A stretch of DNA of 64,000 nucleotides from Clostridia bacterium (GTDB lineage Bacteria; Bacillota; Clostridia; Oscillospirales; CAG-272). Position numbers and translations under genes: made by a program. The stretch covers positions 26,529 to 90,528 of the forward strand of contig JAFSMU010000001.1 of assembly GCA_017447775.1 (NCBI GenBank), written 5' to 3'. How positions within the stretch are numbered: position 1 is the stretch's first letter; each line of letters opens with the position of its first letter. Below are positions 51,902-61,524 of this stretch, piece by piece. Below the pieces are notes generated by a model. It was given only the letters and a program-made list of their open reading frames with translations, did not search any database and had not been told where the DNA came from.

Positions 51902-52770
51902 ACGGAAAAGCAAAAAGCATATCGTCGATCTCGGCGATATGCCTTGCCCTTCAAGCCGCGCTGAACCTCGGATTTTCATTTTTGGTCGGGCAGCTGGGCG
52001 TCGATAAAAAAAGCGACTTTTACTACGTCTGCATAAGCGCGCTGGCCGTTATTGTGAATATCATACCGGCGCTTATCCTTTTGCGCGCTACAAAAAAACA
52101 CCGCGATGACGTGGCGCGCTACGTTGTTTCAAGGATAAAAACGTCTGAAAAAGTCCTGTCCACCGTCGGCACGGCGGCGCTTGTGTTTGCGGTAGGGCTG
52201 ATTTATGGGCGCATTTTTCCGGACGCTGCGGCATATATCCCCGTAACGACCGATACTCCGGTTTTGCGCCATATAATGCTTGTCGTATCGCTTTGCATAC
52301 TTCCGGCGATATGCGAGGAATTCTTTTTCAGAGAGGCACTGGCGCGCTCTCTTTCGATATCCGGCAAGACGGCGGCTGTGATCGTGTCCGCGCTTGCGTT
52401 CGGGCTTGCTCATTTTTCGGCGGCGATGTTCCCGTATGCGTTCTTTGCGGGACTTATGTTCGGGTATCTCCTGTTCAAGACAGGCGACGTAAAATATACC
52501 GTGGCGGCTCACTTTTTCTGCAATTTCACGTCGTATCTTTTCGCGCTTGCAAAGGCGGCGGTGCCAAAAAGCACGTACTCGACGCTTGAACTTGTTACGA
52601 TGATATCATTTTCCGCGGCGGCGGTGCTGATTTTCTGCATAAACACGAAAAAATCAGCGTCAAAGGCTGACGACGGCGAAGAAAAGGCGGACGCTATATC
52701 GATAATCACGCCCGCGATGGCGATATACCTTGCGGTTTCGGTTGTTATAATATTTGTTTTGAGAGGCTGA
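51898..52770 (+). CDS. CPBP family intramembrane metalloprotease
   Basis: 290 residues, seven or eight membrane segments. Abi/CPBP motifs: EEFFFREAL (EExxxR) near residue 140, FGLAHFS near 165 and AAHFFCNF (HxxxN/D) near 202. Members are Rce1-like glutamyl proteases for membrane peptides or regulators. It starts in the stop of the GH94 gene (ATGA) and is followed by tadA 1 nt after its stop. Confidence 0.88.
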   Translation: MNGKAKSISSISAICLALQAALNLGFSFLVGQLGVDKKSDFYYVCISALAVIVNIIPALILLRATKKHRDDVARYVVSRIKTSEKVLSTVGTAALVFAVGLIYGRIFPDAAAYIPVTTDTPVLRHIMLVVSLCILPAICEEFFFREALARSLSISGKTAAVIVSALAFGLAHFSAAMFPYAFFAGLMFGYLLFKTGDVKYTVAAHFFCNFTSYLFALAKAAVPKSTYSTLELVTMISFSAAAVLIFCINTKKSASKADDGEEKADAISIITPAMAIYLAVSVVIIFVLRG

Positions 52771-52771
52771 T

Positions 52772-53227
52772 TTGGAAAACGACGAATTATTTATGAATGA
52801 GGCGATAGAGCAGGCAAAGCGCGCCGCACAGATCGGCGAGGTCCCCGTCGGAGCCGTTGTGGTGTGCGACGGGAAAATCGTTTCCGCGGAGTTCAACACG
52901 CGCGAAACAGACAAAAACGCCCTGTGCCACGCGGAGATAAAAGCGATCGACGCCGCGTGTCGAAAGCTCGGCGGGTGGCGGCTGCACAAGTGCGACATAT
53001 ACGTAACGCTTGAGCCTTGCCCGATGTGCGCGGGTGCGATAGTGAACTCGCGGATAAAGCGCGTCGTTTACGGCGCAAAAGACGAAAAGGCGGGCGCTTT
53101 CGGAACAAAGCTCGACCTGAACGCCTGCTCGCTCAATCACAAGCCCGAGATCGTGCCAAACGTTCTCGGCGCGCAATGTGCCGAAATGCTGACGCGGTTT
53201 TTCTCGACTCTGCGCGAAAACAAATAA
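52772..53227 (+). CDS. tadA: tRNA-specific adenosine deaminase
   Basis: 151 residues. CHAE (motif HAE with catalytic Glu) and LEPCPMCAGAI (PCxxC) bind zinc. N-terminal MNEAIEQAKRA and GEVPVGAVVV match TadA. It converts A34 to inosine in tRNA-Arg(ACG). The likely start is TTG at 52772 after GAGAGG, because the Bacillus enzyme also has the DELYM-type residues before this helix; an ATG at 52793 is the alternative. Confidence 0.95.
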   Translation: MENDELFMNEAIEQAKRAAQIGEVPVGAVVVCDGKIVSAEFNTRETDKNALCHAEIKAIDAACRKLGGWRLHKCDIYVTLEPCPMCAGAIVNSRIKRVVYGAKDEKAGAFGTKLDLNACSLNHKPEIVPNVLGAQCAEMLTRFFSTLRENK

Positions 53228-53298
53228 CTTATGGCGCGCAATGCCAAAAATGCGCGCCATTTCTCATTTTTTGATGAACGATTTTTTCATTTTAGGGT

Positions 53299-53327
53299 TT
53301 GACAAAGCGCCGACGGCGTGGTAAAAT
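53299..53327 (+). promoter_or_regulatory. Promoter for the DUF3048 gene
   Basis: TTGACA, 17-nt spacer, TAAAAT, 53 nt before the ATG. Confidence 0.75.
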
Positions 53328-53380
53328 CAAAAAACCAAATGGAAATTTTTTCCATAAACAAAACAAAGGAGAACCCGAAA

Positions 53381-54628
53381 ATGAAAAGAAGTAAAACGAA
53401 AAAGACGATCGCCGCCGCGCTTGCGGTGATCGCGTGCGCGCTTGCGTTTTCATCATGCACGATGACAACGTCGCCCGCAAACCTGCCCGTCCCGAGCCTT
53501 TTGGTCGAGCCGGAAAACACACAGCCTCGCCCGACGGAGTCTGTCGCCTCGGAAGCGACGACGCAAATCATTGCCGAGCCGACAGACGAGGCAAGCGAGC
53601 AAAGGATCACGCCCGTCGAGCCATTCGAGCCATCAAAGCTCTACATAAACGCGCTGACGGGACTATACACAAACCTTGACGCGACAAACCTGCGCCCCGT
53701 CGCCGCCGTCGTCGACAACAGTTCGGGGGCGCTTCCGCACCAGAGCGGTCTTATCGGAGCGGATATCATTTACGAAACGGTTACCTCGCCGGGCACAACG
53801 CGCTTTCTTGCGATATATTCCGACTACCGTGAGATGCCCGACGTTTGCAACTTGCGCGCCGCGCGGGCGCATGACGCAAAGATCGCCGCGATGTATAACG
53901 CCGTTGTGATCTCTCACGGCGGGCACACGGACAAGAACCCCGAATACGACTTTTTTGCGACGCTCGGCGAGCTTTACGGCGACGAGTCGGCGTCTGTAAA
54001 TTCCCAGCGCGATCTTGCGTGGACGGCGCAGAACGCGGAAAAATTCGGCACTGTCAGGTATTTTGAAAACGGATACCGCAACGACCTTAAATATGAAACC
54101 GTCCTTACGTCCTCGGCGATAGAATACACCGCCGAGCAGAGAGATATCTTTGGCGGCACGGCAGAAAATCCGATCAAAATATCAAGCGGCGCGGCGGCGG
54201 GTGAGAACGCGTCCGGCGTTACGATATCGTTTTCGGCGTCGGGGTTGTATTCCCCGCTTGAAAAGAAAGTGAGTTTGAGGTACAGCCTTTCCGACGGAAT
54301 GTATCTGCGGTTTGAGGACGGCCGCCCGCACGTCGATTCTCAAAGCGGCGAACAGCTTAAATTCTCAAACGTCATCGTGCTTAAAACAGATATAAAGTAC
54401 ATCGAGGGCGACAGCGATATCGACCCGCTCACCGCCGACGTTTCGGTTTACGGCTCCGGCACGGGATACTGCCTTTGCGGCGGCAAGTGCGCGACGCTTG
54501 TCTGGGTGAACACAAAAGACGGCGGTATGAAGCTTTACACCCCGTCGGGCGAGCTTGAACTCCCCGCGGGAAATACGTACGTCGCGTTTGTCGACAGAAA
54601 CAACGACAGCGCCATAACGATCGAATAG
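53381..54628 (+). CDS. DUF3048 domain lipoprotein (YerB-like)
   Basis: 415 residues. A signal peptide ends at lipobox FSSC (Cys27). After a Thr/Glu/Pro linker comes DUF3048: TGLYTNLDATNLRPVAAVVDN, GLIGADIIYETVT, RFLAIYSD, and the C-terminal domain IEYTAEQRDIFGG...GTGYCLCGGKCATLVWV. Bacillus YerB is a lipoprotein linked to lipid or phospholipid handling in the membrane; the exact role here is unknown. GGAG ribosome site 10 nt before the ATG. Own terminator. Confidence 0.9.
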   Translation: MKRSKTKKTIAAALAVIACALAFSSCTMTTSPANLPVPSLLVEPENTQPRPTESVASEATTQIIAEPTDEASEQRITPVEPFEPSKLYINALTGLYTNLDATNLRPVAAVVDNSSGALPHQSGLIGADIIYETVTSPGTTRFLAIYSDYREMPDVCNLRAARAHDAKIAAMYNAVVISHGGHTDKNPEYDFFATLGELYGDESASVNSQRDLAWTAQNAEKFGTVRYFENGYRNDLKYETVLTSSAIEYTAEQRDIFGGTAENPIKISSGAAAGENASGVTISFSASGLYSPLEKKVSLRYSLSDGMYLRFEDGRPHVDSQSGEQLKFSNVIVLKTDIKYIEGDSDIDPLTADVSVYGSGTGYCLCGGKCATLVWVNTKDGGMKLYTPSGELELPAGNTYVAFVDRNNDSAITIE

Positions 54629-54636
54629 CACGAAAG

Positions 54637-54661
54637 CGCCCGCTTATGCGGGCGTTTTTAT
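54637..54661 (+). terminator. Terminator of the DUF3048 gene
   Basis: CGCCCGC-TTAT-GCGGGCG followed by TTTTTAT. Confidence 0.88.
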
Positions 54662-54720
54662 ATGTTATGGTGATATTTTCCTCATTTTTTGCCGATAATA
54701 TCAAAAAAACGGAGGAAAAT

Positions 54721-56016
54721 ATGAAATCACTCTGGAGCGAAACACCGCTGCCGCGCTTCCCCGCGCTTTCGGGTGACGCGCATACCGACGTGCTTATAAT
54801 CGGCGGAGGCATCGCCGGAATACTTGCCGCGTATATGCTGGAAAAGGCGGGCGTGAAATATATGCTCGTCGAAAAAGACGCGATATGCTCGGGCACAACG
54901 CAAAACACAACCGCGAAAATAACGTACCAGCACGGGCTGATATACAGAAAAATCATGCGCGCATACGGAGCGGAAACGGCAAAAAAATTCCTTTGCGCGC
55001 ATAGCGCGGCATTTGACGAATTTGCACGTCTTTGCCGCGACATCGAGTGCGACTATGAGATAAAAGACAACTACGTTTACTCCCTCGCCGACAGAAAAAA
55101 GCTTGAGGAAGAAATGGCGGCGCTTGATGTGATCGGCTGCCGCGCCGAATTCTGCGAGGACGTTCCGCTCCCGATCAAAACGGCGGGCGCCGTAAAGATC
55201 CCCGGACAAGCGCAGTTTCATCCGCTGAAATTTATAGCCGGAATTTCAAAAGGTCTTAATATCTACGAAAACACGTATGTACGCGAGATGATAGGAAACA
55301 CCGCGCGCACCGACAGCGGCCGCATTTACGCCGAGCGCGTCATCGCCGCAACGCACTTCCCTTTTATCAACAAGCACGGCGCGTATTTTATAAAAATGTA
55401 CCAGCACCGCTCATACGTTCTGGCGCTTGCGGGAGCCGAGGACGTTTCCGGCATGTACGTTGACGAGGCGGACGGCGGGTATTCGTTCAGAAATTACGGC
55501 GATCTGCTGCTTTTGGGCGGCGCGGGAGCAAGGACCGGCACCCGATGCGGCGCGTGGGAGGAGCTTCGCAAGCTTGCAAGGTCAGCATATCCCGCGGCGC
55601 AGGAAAAATATCACTGGGCGGCGCAGGACTGTATGAGCCTTGACGGAATGGCGTATATCGGCAGATACGGCAAGACCACGAAAAACTTTTACGTCGCCGC
55701 CGGCTTTAACAAATGGGGCATGACGGGCGCCATGACGGGCGCCATGATACTGCGCGACATAATAATCGGGAAAAATAACGAATACGCCGATATTTTTTCT
55801 CCGCACCGAAGAATTCTTCACCCGCAGCTTTTATACAACGGCGCCGAGGCGGTGAAGGATCTTCTCACGCTTTCCGATAAAAGATGCCCGCATCTCGGGT
55901 GCGCGCTGAAATGGAACAGCGCGGAGCGCTCGTGGGACTGCCCGTGCCACGGCTCGCGTTTTTCTCTCGACGGAAAAGTTCTGGACAACCCCGCAAACGC
56001 GGATATGAAAAAATAA
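54721..56016 (+). CDS. FAD-dependent oxidoreductase with C-terminal Rieske domain
   Basis: 431 residues. A DAO-type FAD fold starts with VLIIGGGIAGILAA near residues 24-37, with GTTQNTTAKITYQHG and NKWGMTGAM further on. The Rieske [2Fe-2S] motif is C-P-H-L-G-C and C-P-C-H-G-S near residues 385-420, complete with Cys-His pairs. Such two-domain proteins are common in Bacillota (YhfW-like), with amine or unknown substrates. Soluble. GGAGG precedes the ATG at 54721. Confidence 0.92.
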   Translation: MKSLWSETPLPRFPALSGDAHTDVLIIGGGIAGILAAYMLEKAGVKYMLVEKDAICSGTTQNTTAKITYQHGLIYRKIMRAYGAETAKKFLCAHSAAFDEFARLCRDIECDYEIKDNYVYSLADRKKLEEEMAALDVIGCRAEFCEDVPLPIKTAGAVKIPGQAQFHPLKFIAGISKGLNIYENTYVREMIGNTARTDSGRIYAERVIAATHFPFINKHGAYFIKMYQHRSYVLALAGAEDVSGMYVDEADGGYSFRNYGDLLLLGGAGARTGTRCGAWEELRKLARSAYPAAQEKYHWAAQDCMSLDGMAYIGRYGKTTKNFYVAAGFNKWGMTGAMTGAMILRDIIIGKNNEYADIFSPHRRILHPQLLYNGAEAVKDLLTLSDKRCPHLGCALKWNSAERSWDCPCHGSRFSLDGKVLDNPANADMKK

Positions 56017-56034
56017 AAAGACAACAAAAAAAGG

Positions 56035-56063
56035 TTGACATAAAGTGTAAAAAACGGTATAAT
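56035..56063 (+). promoter_or_regulatory. Promoter for the DUF3592 gene
   Basis: Consensus TTGACA, 17-nt spacer, TATAAT, 35 nt before the ATG. Confidence 0.85.
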
Positions 56064-56098
56064 ATTATATTATAAATCATTACCGAAGGAGAAAAAAT

Positions 56099-57139
56099 AT
56101 GTCATTCAAAGGCCCCGGAATAAAAATAGTTGCCGCCATTATCGCGATCATCGCAATAGCGGCAGGCGTGTATTTTACGTTTTTCCAATCGAGAGGATTT
56201 GAAAAAACAACGGCGACGATCGTTTCAATCGTTGAGGTGCCGAGCGATTTTGCCGATCAAGACCCGACATTCGACGTAAAAGTCAGATACACGGTAAACG
56301 GAAAAGAATACACCGAAAAGCTCGACACGTACAGCCCGTCGTACAAGGAGGGCAAGACCGTTGAGGTGCTTTACGATCCGAACAACCCCGCCGTCATTCA
56401 TTCGGGGCTTGGGTTCGGGATATATATCCTCATCGCCGGCACGGTCATACTGCTTATCATCATATTCTCGACGGTCAGGAGCAAGCTTGCTCAGAAAAAG
56501 CTGAAACAGACAAGAGCCGCCGGCAAAGATGCAACGTATCCGCCGATAACGCTCGGAGAGGAGCGCGAGCTTTACTTTATCACCGATACGGGCACACCGA
56601 AATACGGCCATCGCATCGAGGATGCGAGCCGCAACGTGCTTATTGAAGCAAAGATGACTAAGTTCACGCTGACAGTTCCTTTCGGATTTGACTTTATCGA
56701 CCACGTAAAAGGCACTAAAACGCCGCACCTGATCGGCCACGAGGAATCGTCCGAATGGGACTCACTGCTGCTTGACAACCACTACACCATCTCCTTTGAC
56801 GGTGAGGATATCTGGAAGCACCTGAAACGCAACGGCATACGCGTTGATTCAAGCTATGGCGGCGACAGTACGGTTATGGGAATCAAGTACGTCATTTACA
56901 GAAACGACGTTGAAATAGCGCGCGTTGAAAACACGGGTTACCGCGTTCACGAAGAGGACGCTGAAGAAAAGGGCAAAAGGACGGGACTTATCGCCGCGCA
57001 GGGATTTTTCCGCATCTGGACAAAGGCGCAAGACCTTGAACTGCTGTTTATAACGCTGCTCGCGTTTGCAAGAACGGGCGCAAGCGCCGACAACGGCGGC
57101 AACTACAAGACGATCTTCGGCACAATCAGGAATAACTGA
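56099..57139 (+). CDS. DUF3592 membrane protein with LURP-like C-terminal domain
   Basis: 346 residues. An N-terminal TM (10-28), a DUF3592 extracytoplasmic domain (TATIVSIVEVPSD..., VKVRYTVNGKEYTEKL, VEVLYDPNNPAVI), and a second TM near 105-125. The cytoplasmic part RELYFITDTGTPKYGHRIEDASRNVLIEAKM looks like a tubby/LURP-one-type beta-barrel (tentative). Function unknown. The lipoprotein gene follows after 54 nt. Confidence 0.82.
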   Translation: MSFKGPGIKIVAAIIAIIAIAAGVYFTFFQSRGFEKTTATIVSIVEVPSDFADQDPTFDVKVRYTVNGKEYTEKLDTYSPSYKEGKTVEVLYDPNNPAVIHSGLGFGIYILIAGTVILLIIIFSTVRSKLAQKKLKQTRAAGKDATYPPITLGEERELYFITDTGTPKYGHRIEDASRNVLIEAKMTKFTLTVPFGFDFIDHVKGTKTPHLIGHEESSEWDSLLLDNHYTISFDGEDIWKHLKRNGIRVDSSYGGDSTVMGIKYVIYRNDVEIARVENTGYRVHEEDAEEKGKRTGLIAAQGFFRIWTKAQDLELLFITLLAFARTGASADNGGNYKTIFGTIRNN

Positions 57140-57193
57140 CGCGCCACTAAATTTGGAAAAAATAAAAATAAAAAAATATAAAGGAGATCACAA

Positions 57194-57901
57194 ATGAAAA
57201 CAAAAAGAATTCTGGCTATCGTTCTTGCGGCAGTGTGCGTGCTTTCAGTGCTCGCCCTTACCGCGTGCGAATTTAAGATCGAGGGCGATGAAACGTGGAG
57301 TTACAGCGCCGAGGACAAAGAAGGCTCCGTTCAGCTTTTCAGCAACTTCTTTGAGGAAACGTTCAAAAACACAAACCAAGTGGTAACGATCACGTCAGAA
57401 GGCAAAACTATGTCGGTTGAAACGATCGACGGAACAAAAGACTGCACAACTTACACAGAAACGGGCGCAACCGCGTATGCTTTTGTCGACGGAGATAAAT
57501 ATATATACGCCGTTTCAAGCAACGATATAGACAAATCCTATTGGGAAAGCAAAGATTATTACGACATGAACTACTTTGTTTTCAAAAGCAGACTCGGCGT
57601 TCTTGACGAAGTTCCCGCAGACGCGGCAACGTTTACTTGCGAAGTTGAAGGAAGCGGAAAGTTCAGCGAGGACGAATCAAAACAGAGCAGCACGGAAACG
57701 CTCAAACTCTCCGTTGTTGTAAGCGAAGACAACAAACTCGTTATAAACGCAACGTCCAAAAACGGACTTGTCGAAAAAGCAACCATTGAAACAACCGCCG
57801 ACGGAAAGACAAGAGTGTCCGTCATTTCGTTTGAATACGGCTCGGCATCCGTAACGATACCCGACCTTTCGAGCTGGACACTCCAGACAGAGCTTAATTG
57901 A
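57194..57901 (+). CDS. Lipoprotein of unknown function
   Basis: 235 residues. A signal peptide with lipobox ALTAC (Cys25) is followed by an all-beta-looking domain with Thr-rich strands (VVTITSEGKTMSVETIDG, KLSVVVSEDNKLVINATSK, VSVISFEYGSASVTIPD). The pattern recalls LolA/LppX-like lipoprotein folds, but I cannot assign it. GGAGATC precedes the ATG. It ends at a strong terminator and may be co-transcribed with DUF3592. Confidence 0.8.
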   Translation: MKTKRILAIVLAAVCVLSVLALTACEFKIEGDETWSYSAEDKEGSVQLFSNFFEETFKNTNQVVTITSEGKTMSVETIDGTKDCTTYTETGATAYAFVDGDKYIYAVSSNDIDKSYWESKDYYDMNYFVFKSRLGVLDEVPADAATFTCEVEGSGKFSEDESKQSSTETLKLSVVVSEDNKLVINATSKNGLVEKATIETTADGKTRVSVISFEYGSASVTIPDLSSWTLQTELN

Positions 57902-57920
57902 TAATACAAATTTTACCGAA

Positions 57921-57952
57921 AAGTCGCCCGCTAAAGCGGGCGGCTTTTTTAT
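57921..57952 (+). terminator. Terminator of the lipoprotein gene
   Basis: AAGTCGCCCGC-TAAA-GCGGGCGGCTT and T-run. Confidence 0.9.
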
Positions 57953-58342
57953 TATCATGCCCAAAACGACAAATATTGTTGACATTTTTGACGACGTGTG
58001 ATAAGATATGTAAAGAAGATTTCACAGTTTCAGTTATTTATTCTGATTTTGATTTGCCAAAACATTTTTTTCCCAAAAATCTCTCAAAATGCTTATAAAT
58101 ATATGAATAAATGAAATGCAATAGAAACGATATGTTATTTTTTCCAAAAAGACGAATCAAAATTTGTGAAATCCTACAAAAGTGCAATTTTTGAAAAAAT
58201 TTTTTCAAATTTTGTCGAATTTTTCCCTTTTTTTCGTATCATATATATAGAGAGATAATTTATATAATTGAACTTTCTTTTCAAATGAAAGATATAAATG
58301 TTAACATCTCAGGAAAATATCGGTAAAGAAAGGCGGATTTGA
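57953..58342 (+). other. AT-rich leader/intergenic region before the ABC-2 exporter
   Basis: 390 nt without a credible ORF. It holds a promoter at its left end, long A/T runs, an inverted repeat near 58170-58215 (ATTTTTGAAAAAA with TTTTTTCAAAT) and a GGCGG-type ribosome site just before 58343. It may be a long 5' leader or host a small RNA; nothing else is recognised. Confidence 0.5.
57979..58007 (+). promoter_or_regulatory. Promoter about 335 nt upstream of the ABC-2 exporter
   Basis: TTGACA, 17-nt spacer, TAAGAT. If it drives the exporter, the leader is over 300 nt. Confidence 0.55.
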
Positions 58343-60532
58343 ATGAAGCTCCTCCATTACGAACTTTCAAAACTGTTCAAAAGTCGGATACTATGGCTTT
58401 TTATCGCGGTTTTGCTTATAGCAAACGTGTTTCTTTTGCTTGGGCAAATAAGCGACGAAAAGGTGAAATCGGAGCATACGCTTAATGAATTTATGGAGAT
58501 ATACAAAGCCGATCCCGAGGGAATGGACAAGTATATTTCCGATTTCAAGCAGGCGTATTTGCTTGCCCGCATGAGCGGGAAAAATTCCGACGTCAATATG
58601 CCGGAGAACGTATATACGGAAAACGACTACGCCTTTTTCACCGGCGATTTTGCGGCAATACAGTCTCTTAACGAAACGTACCAAAAAGCGCTGAAAAACG
58701 CCCGCCGCATAGCAAACGGGCATATTTCCGAATACAAATACATGGGCAACGACGAAACGATGTTCGAGTGGCAGTATCAGCAAAAGCTGCTTGACTCGTA
58801 TAAGGCGCTTGACAAGCTCACTTTCCCGTCAGAGAACGTCGTCGGGTACGATATTTTCTTCGGGTACAGCGGTTTTGCGGCGTTTCTTTTGGCAGCGTTG
58901 ACGCTTGTCGGTATAATGCTGATAATTCCGGAAAAAAGCGGCGGTATGCTGATGATACTGCGCGCGTCGAAAAACGGGCGAGTGAAAACGTTCCTTTCAA
59001 AAACAGCGGCGGGACTTATCGTTTCGTCGCTTGTCGTGCTTTTGTTCACGGGCACGATGATGCTTTCGATATTCATAAAAATCGGGCTTCACGGCGGGAA
59101 TTTGCCGATACAGATGATAGGCACGGCAACTTCGGCGAACACGATGATGTTCTCCCCGTTCTTCCTTACCGTCTGGCAGGGAGTTGTCATCGTAACGCTT
59201 GCGCGGATATTCTCGGGCTTTGCATTTTTATCGGTGATAATACTTATCGCGAGCCTTTTCCGCGACTATATTGCGCCGTTTGCTGTCGGCGCTGCGTTTA
59301 TCGGACTTAATTACGTTGTCGGCACGTACAACTTCCTCAATGAGTACTCGGCGCTGCGCAACGTCAACTTCTTTTACAGCATCGACGGAACGAAATACAT
59401 CTCCGTTTGGCGCGGAGTAAAGCTGTTCGGCTCTTGCACGACGCTGCTCCCGACGCTTATCGTGATATACGTTATCATAATTGCGGCCTGCACTGTCGGC
59501 GGAGCGATCCTTTTCTCGCGCGGGACGCTTGGACAGGGAAAGATAAAACTGCCGATAAAACTCGATTTTATAAAGAAGATACACTTGCCGAAGTTGAAAT
59601 TCGGCACTCATATCGCGCGCTACGAGCTGAAAAAGATACTGACTCCGATCGCGGCGGCTGTGCTTGTGCTTGGGACGGTGCTGACGATCTACATTTCCGA
59701 TAAAAGCTACAACGTAAAGCGCGACTACGCGCAAAACCTCTACACCGAGTATATGACAGAGCTTGACGGCGAGTGGACGGAAGAAAAGCACAAGTATCTT
59801 ACCGATCTTCGCGCAGAGCTGAATGAGATCGTATCGAAAAAAGACAAAATGGAAAGCGCGTTCCGTGCCGGCACGATCACGATAATGGAGTACAGTGAAT
59901 ACCAGAACGCGTACCTTACGGCACAGGCAAAGCTCGGCGTCGTCGGTGAAATATATCAGCATAGCACCGATCTTAAAAAAATGCACGACGACGGTGTCAA
60001 GGTCGCGTTTTTCGACGACACAGGGTGGAAATTCCTCGAGCGAGTAAACCTTTCATACATAGTCTGCGCCGCCTTGATACTGCTGTTTGCCGACGTGTTT
60101 GCGTATGAATACAGAAGCGGCTACAACGCCATTCAGCACGCGCAACGGCACGGTCGGGCGCGGGTAACGTTGATAAAGCTCGGCATCGTCGCGGCGATGG
60201 CGGCGGTGATCGGAATAGTGTTTGAAGCGTCACAATTCATATATGCCGCGCACTTCTCGGGACTGCCCGGCGGTGCGTACACGGCGATAAGCATGGGCGC
60301 CTCCGAAAACGAAAGTGTCAGCGTATTTGCCCATTTCTTTATGAAATCACTGCGGAACGTTGTTTTCTGCGTTCTGCTTTCGCTCGGCGTTGCCGGGATA
60401 TCGAGGGGGACGAAGAACATCTTCGCGTCGCTCGCCATACCTACTGCCGTAATGTTTGCCCCGACGGTGCTTGCCTACTTCGGAGTCGGGGTATTCGAGA
60501 AGATTGATCCGCTTAAATTGTTTGTGAGGTGA
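58343..60532 (+). CDS. ABC-2 type permease, two fused halves
   Basis: 729 residues. It begins HYELSKLFKSRILWLFIAVLL and has a similar restart near residue 427, IARYELKKILTPIAAAVLVLG. This suggests two ABC-2 permease units in one chain, each with a first TM, a long polar extracytoplasmic loop (with LYTEYMTELDGEW... coiled region in the second) and a cluster of five TMs. It should form an exporter with the ATPase encoded 4 nt downstream. Substrate unknown; lantibiotic-immunity and drug exporters share this plan. Confidence 0.85.
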   Translation: MKLLHYELSKLFKSRILWLFIAVLLIANVFLLLGQISDEKVKSEHTLNEFMEIYKADPEGMDKYISDFKQAYLLARMSGKNSDVNMPENVYTENDYAFFTGDFAAIQSLNETYQKALKNARRIANGHISEYKYMGNDETMFEWQYQQKLLDSYKALDKLTFPSENVVGYDIFFGYSGFAAFLLAALTLVGIMLIIPEKSGGMLMILRASKNGRVKTFLSKTAAGLIVSSLVVLLFTGTMMLSIFIKIGLHGGNLPIQMIGTATSANTMMFSPFFLTVWQGVVIVTLARIFSGFAFLSVIILIASLFRDYIAPFAVGAAFIGLNYVVGTYNFLNEYSALRNVNFFYSIDGTKYISVWRGVKLFGSCTTLLPTLIVIYVIIIAACTVGGAILFSRGTLGQGKIKLPIKLDFIKKIHLPKLKFGTHIARYELKKILTPIAAAVLVLGTVLTIYISDKSYNVKRDYAQNLYTEYMTELDGEWTEEKHKYLTDLRAELNEIVSKKDKMESAFRAGTITIMEYSEYQNAYLTAQAKLGVVGEIYQHSTDLKKMHDDGVKVAFFDDTGWKFLERVNLSYIVCAALILLFADVFAYEYRSGYNAIQHAQRHGRARVTLIKLGIVAAMAAVIGIVFEASQFIYAAHFSGLPGGAYTAISMGASENESVSVFAHFFMKSLRNVVFCVLLSLGVAGISRGTKNIFASLAIPTAVMFAPTVLAYFGVGVFEKIDPLKLFVR

Positions 60533-60536
60533 GAAT

Positions 60537-61418
60537 ATGGAACTGAAATTCGATAACGTATCAAAGTCATACGGAAAAACAAAGGCGCTCGTCGGCTTTT
60601 CGGCGACGCTGACCTCGGGCATATATGCCCTGCTCGGTCCAAACGGCTCGGGCAAGTCGACGCTTATGAACATACTGACGCAAAACCTCCGCGCCGACGA
60701 GGGCGGGATATACTTTGACGGAGAGAACACGTCGAAAATGGGCGCGCGCTTCCGAGAGCGGCTCGGCTTTATGCCGCAGTATCCGGGACTCTACCCCGCT
60801 TTTGGCGTTGAAGAATTTTTATGGTACACGGCGTCGCTGAAAGGGATGTCAAAAGAGGACGCGGCGCGAAGCATACCCGAGGTGCTTGAAGCGGTGGAGC
60901 TGTCCGACGTTGCAAAGCACAAGATACGCTCGATGTCCGGTGGTATGAAGCAACGCCTCGCTCTCGCTCAGGCGACGCTCGGCAGTCCGGATATACTCAT
61001 CCTCGACGAGCCGACGGCGGGGCTCGATCCCAAGCAGCGCATAGCGATACGCAACTATATTTCGTCGATCGCCCTGCAAAAGATTGTCATTATCGCAACG
61101 CACGTCGTTTCCGACGTGGAATTCATCGCGAAAGAGGCGATAATTCTGAAAAAAGGCCATATTCAGACTATCGCAAAGCCCGAAGAGCTGACCACTTCAA
61201 TGGATGGCAAGGTGTGGACTGTCGACGTCAGTGAAAGCGAAGTCGCGGCGTATGAGGAAAAGCATACAGTCACAAACATCGCCAAAACGGAAACGGGCGC
61301 CACTCTGCGCATACTGTCCGACGTCAAATTCTCCGAAAATGCCTCCCCCGCAAAACCGACGCTTGAAGACTACTACCTCTATGTGTTCGGACGGGAAGAT
61401 AGTTCGCAAAAATGCTAA
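60537..61418 (+). CDS. ABC transporter ATPase, exporter type
   Basis: 293 residues. Walker A GPNGSGKST near residue 33, Q-loop in MPQYPGLYPAFG, signature SGGMKQRLALA near 136, Walker B ILILDEPTAGLDP near 155 and H-loop IATHVV. The last 80 residues form a small C-terminal domain seen in CcmA/BcrA-type exporters. Partner of the upstream permease. A TGA-bounded gene remnant follows at once. Confidence 0.93.
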   Translation: MELKFDNVSKSYGKTKALVGFSATLTSGIYALLGPNGSGKSTLMNILTQNLRADEGGIYFDGENTSKMGARFRERLGFMPQYPGLYPAFGVEEFLWYTASLKGMSKEDAARSIPEVLEAVELSDVAKHKIRSMSGGMKQRLALAQATLGSPDILILDEPTAGLDPKQRIAIRNYISSIALQKIVIIATHVVSDVEFIAKEAIILKKGHIQTIAKPEELTTSMDGKVWTVDVSESEVAAYEEKHTVTNIAKTETGATLRILSDVKFSENASPAKPTLEDYYLYVFGREDSSQKC

Positions 61419-61435
61419 AAACAGGAGAAAATTGA

Positions 61436-61522
61436 ATATACAACTATAATGAAGTGAAAATAGAATTTGATTTTTCAGAAGATAAAATAATTATTGCATA
61501 TGGAATAAACAGGAGGTATTGA
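61436..61522 (+). pseudogene. 3' remnant of an unknown AT-rich gene
   Basis: An open frame of 28 codons without a start (YNYNEVKIEFDFSEDK... then IIIAYGINRRY, stop at 61520) lies between the exporter and the first small lipoprotein. Composition and codon use match the AT-rich islet. It looks like the C-terminal end of a deleted gene. Confidence 0.45.
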
Positions 61523-61524
61523 TA

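Noticed and set aside
55717..55752. Internal duplication (MTGAMTGAM) in the FAD-Rieske protein
   Set aside because: Related FAD proteins have the same length here, so it is similar codons at a conserved Gly/Met site rather than an insertion.
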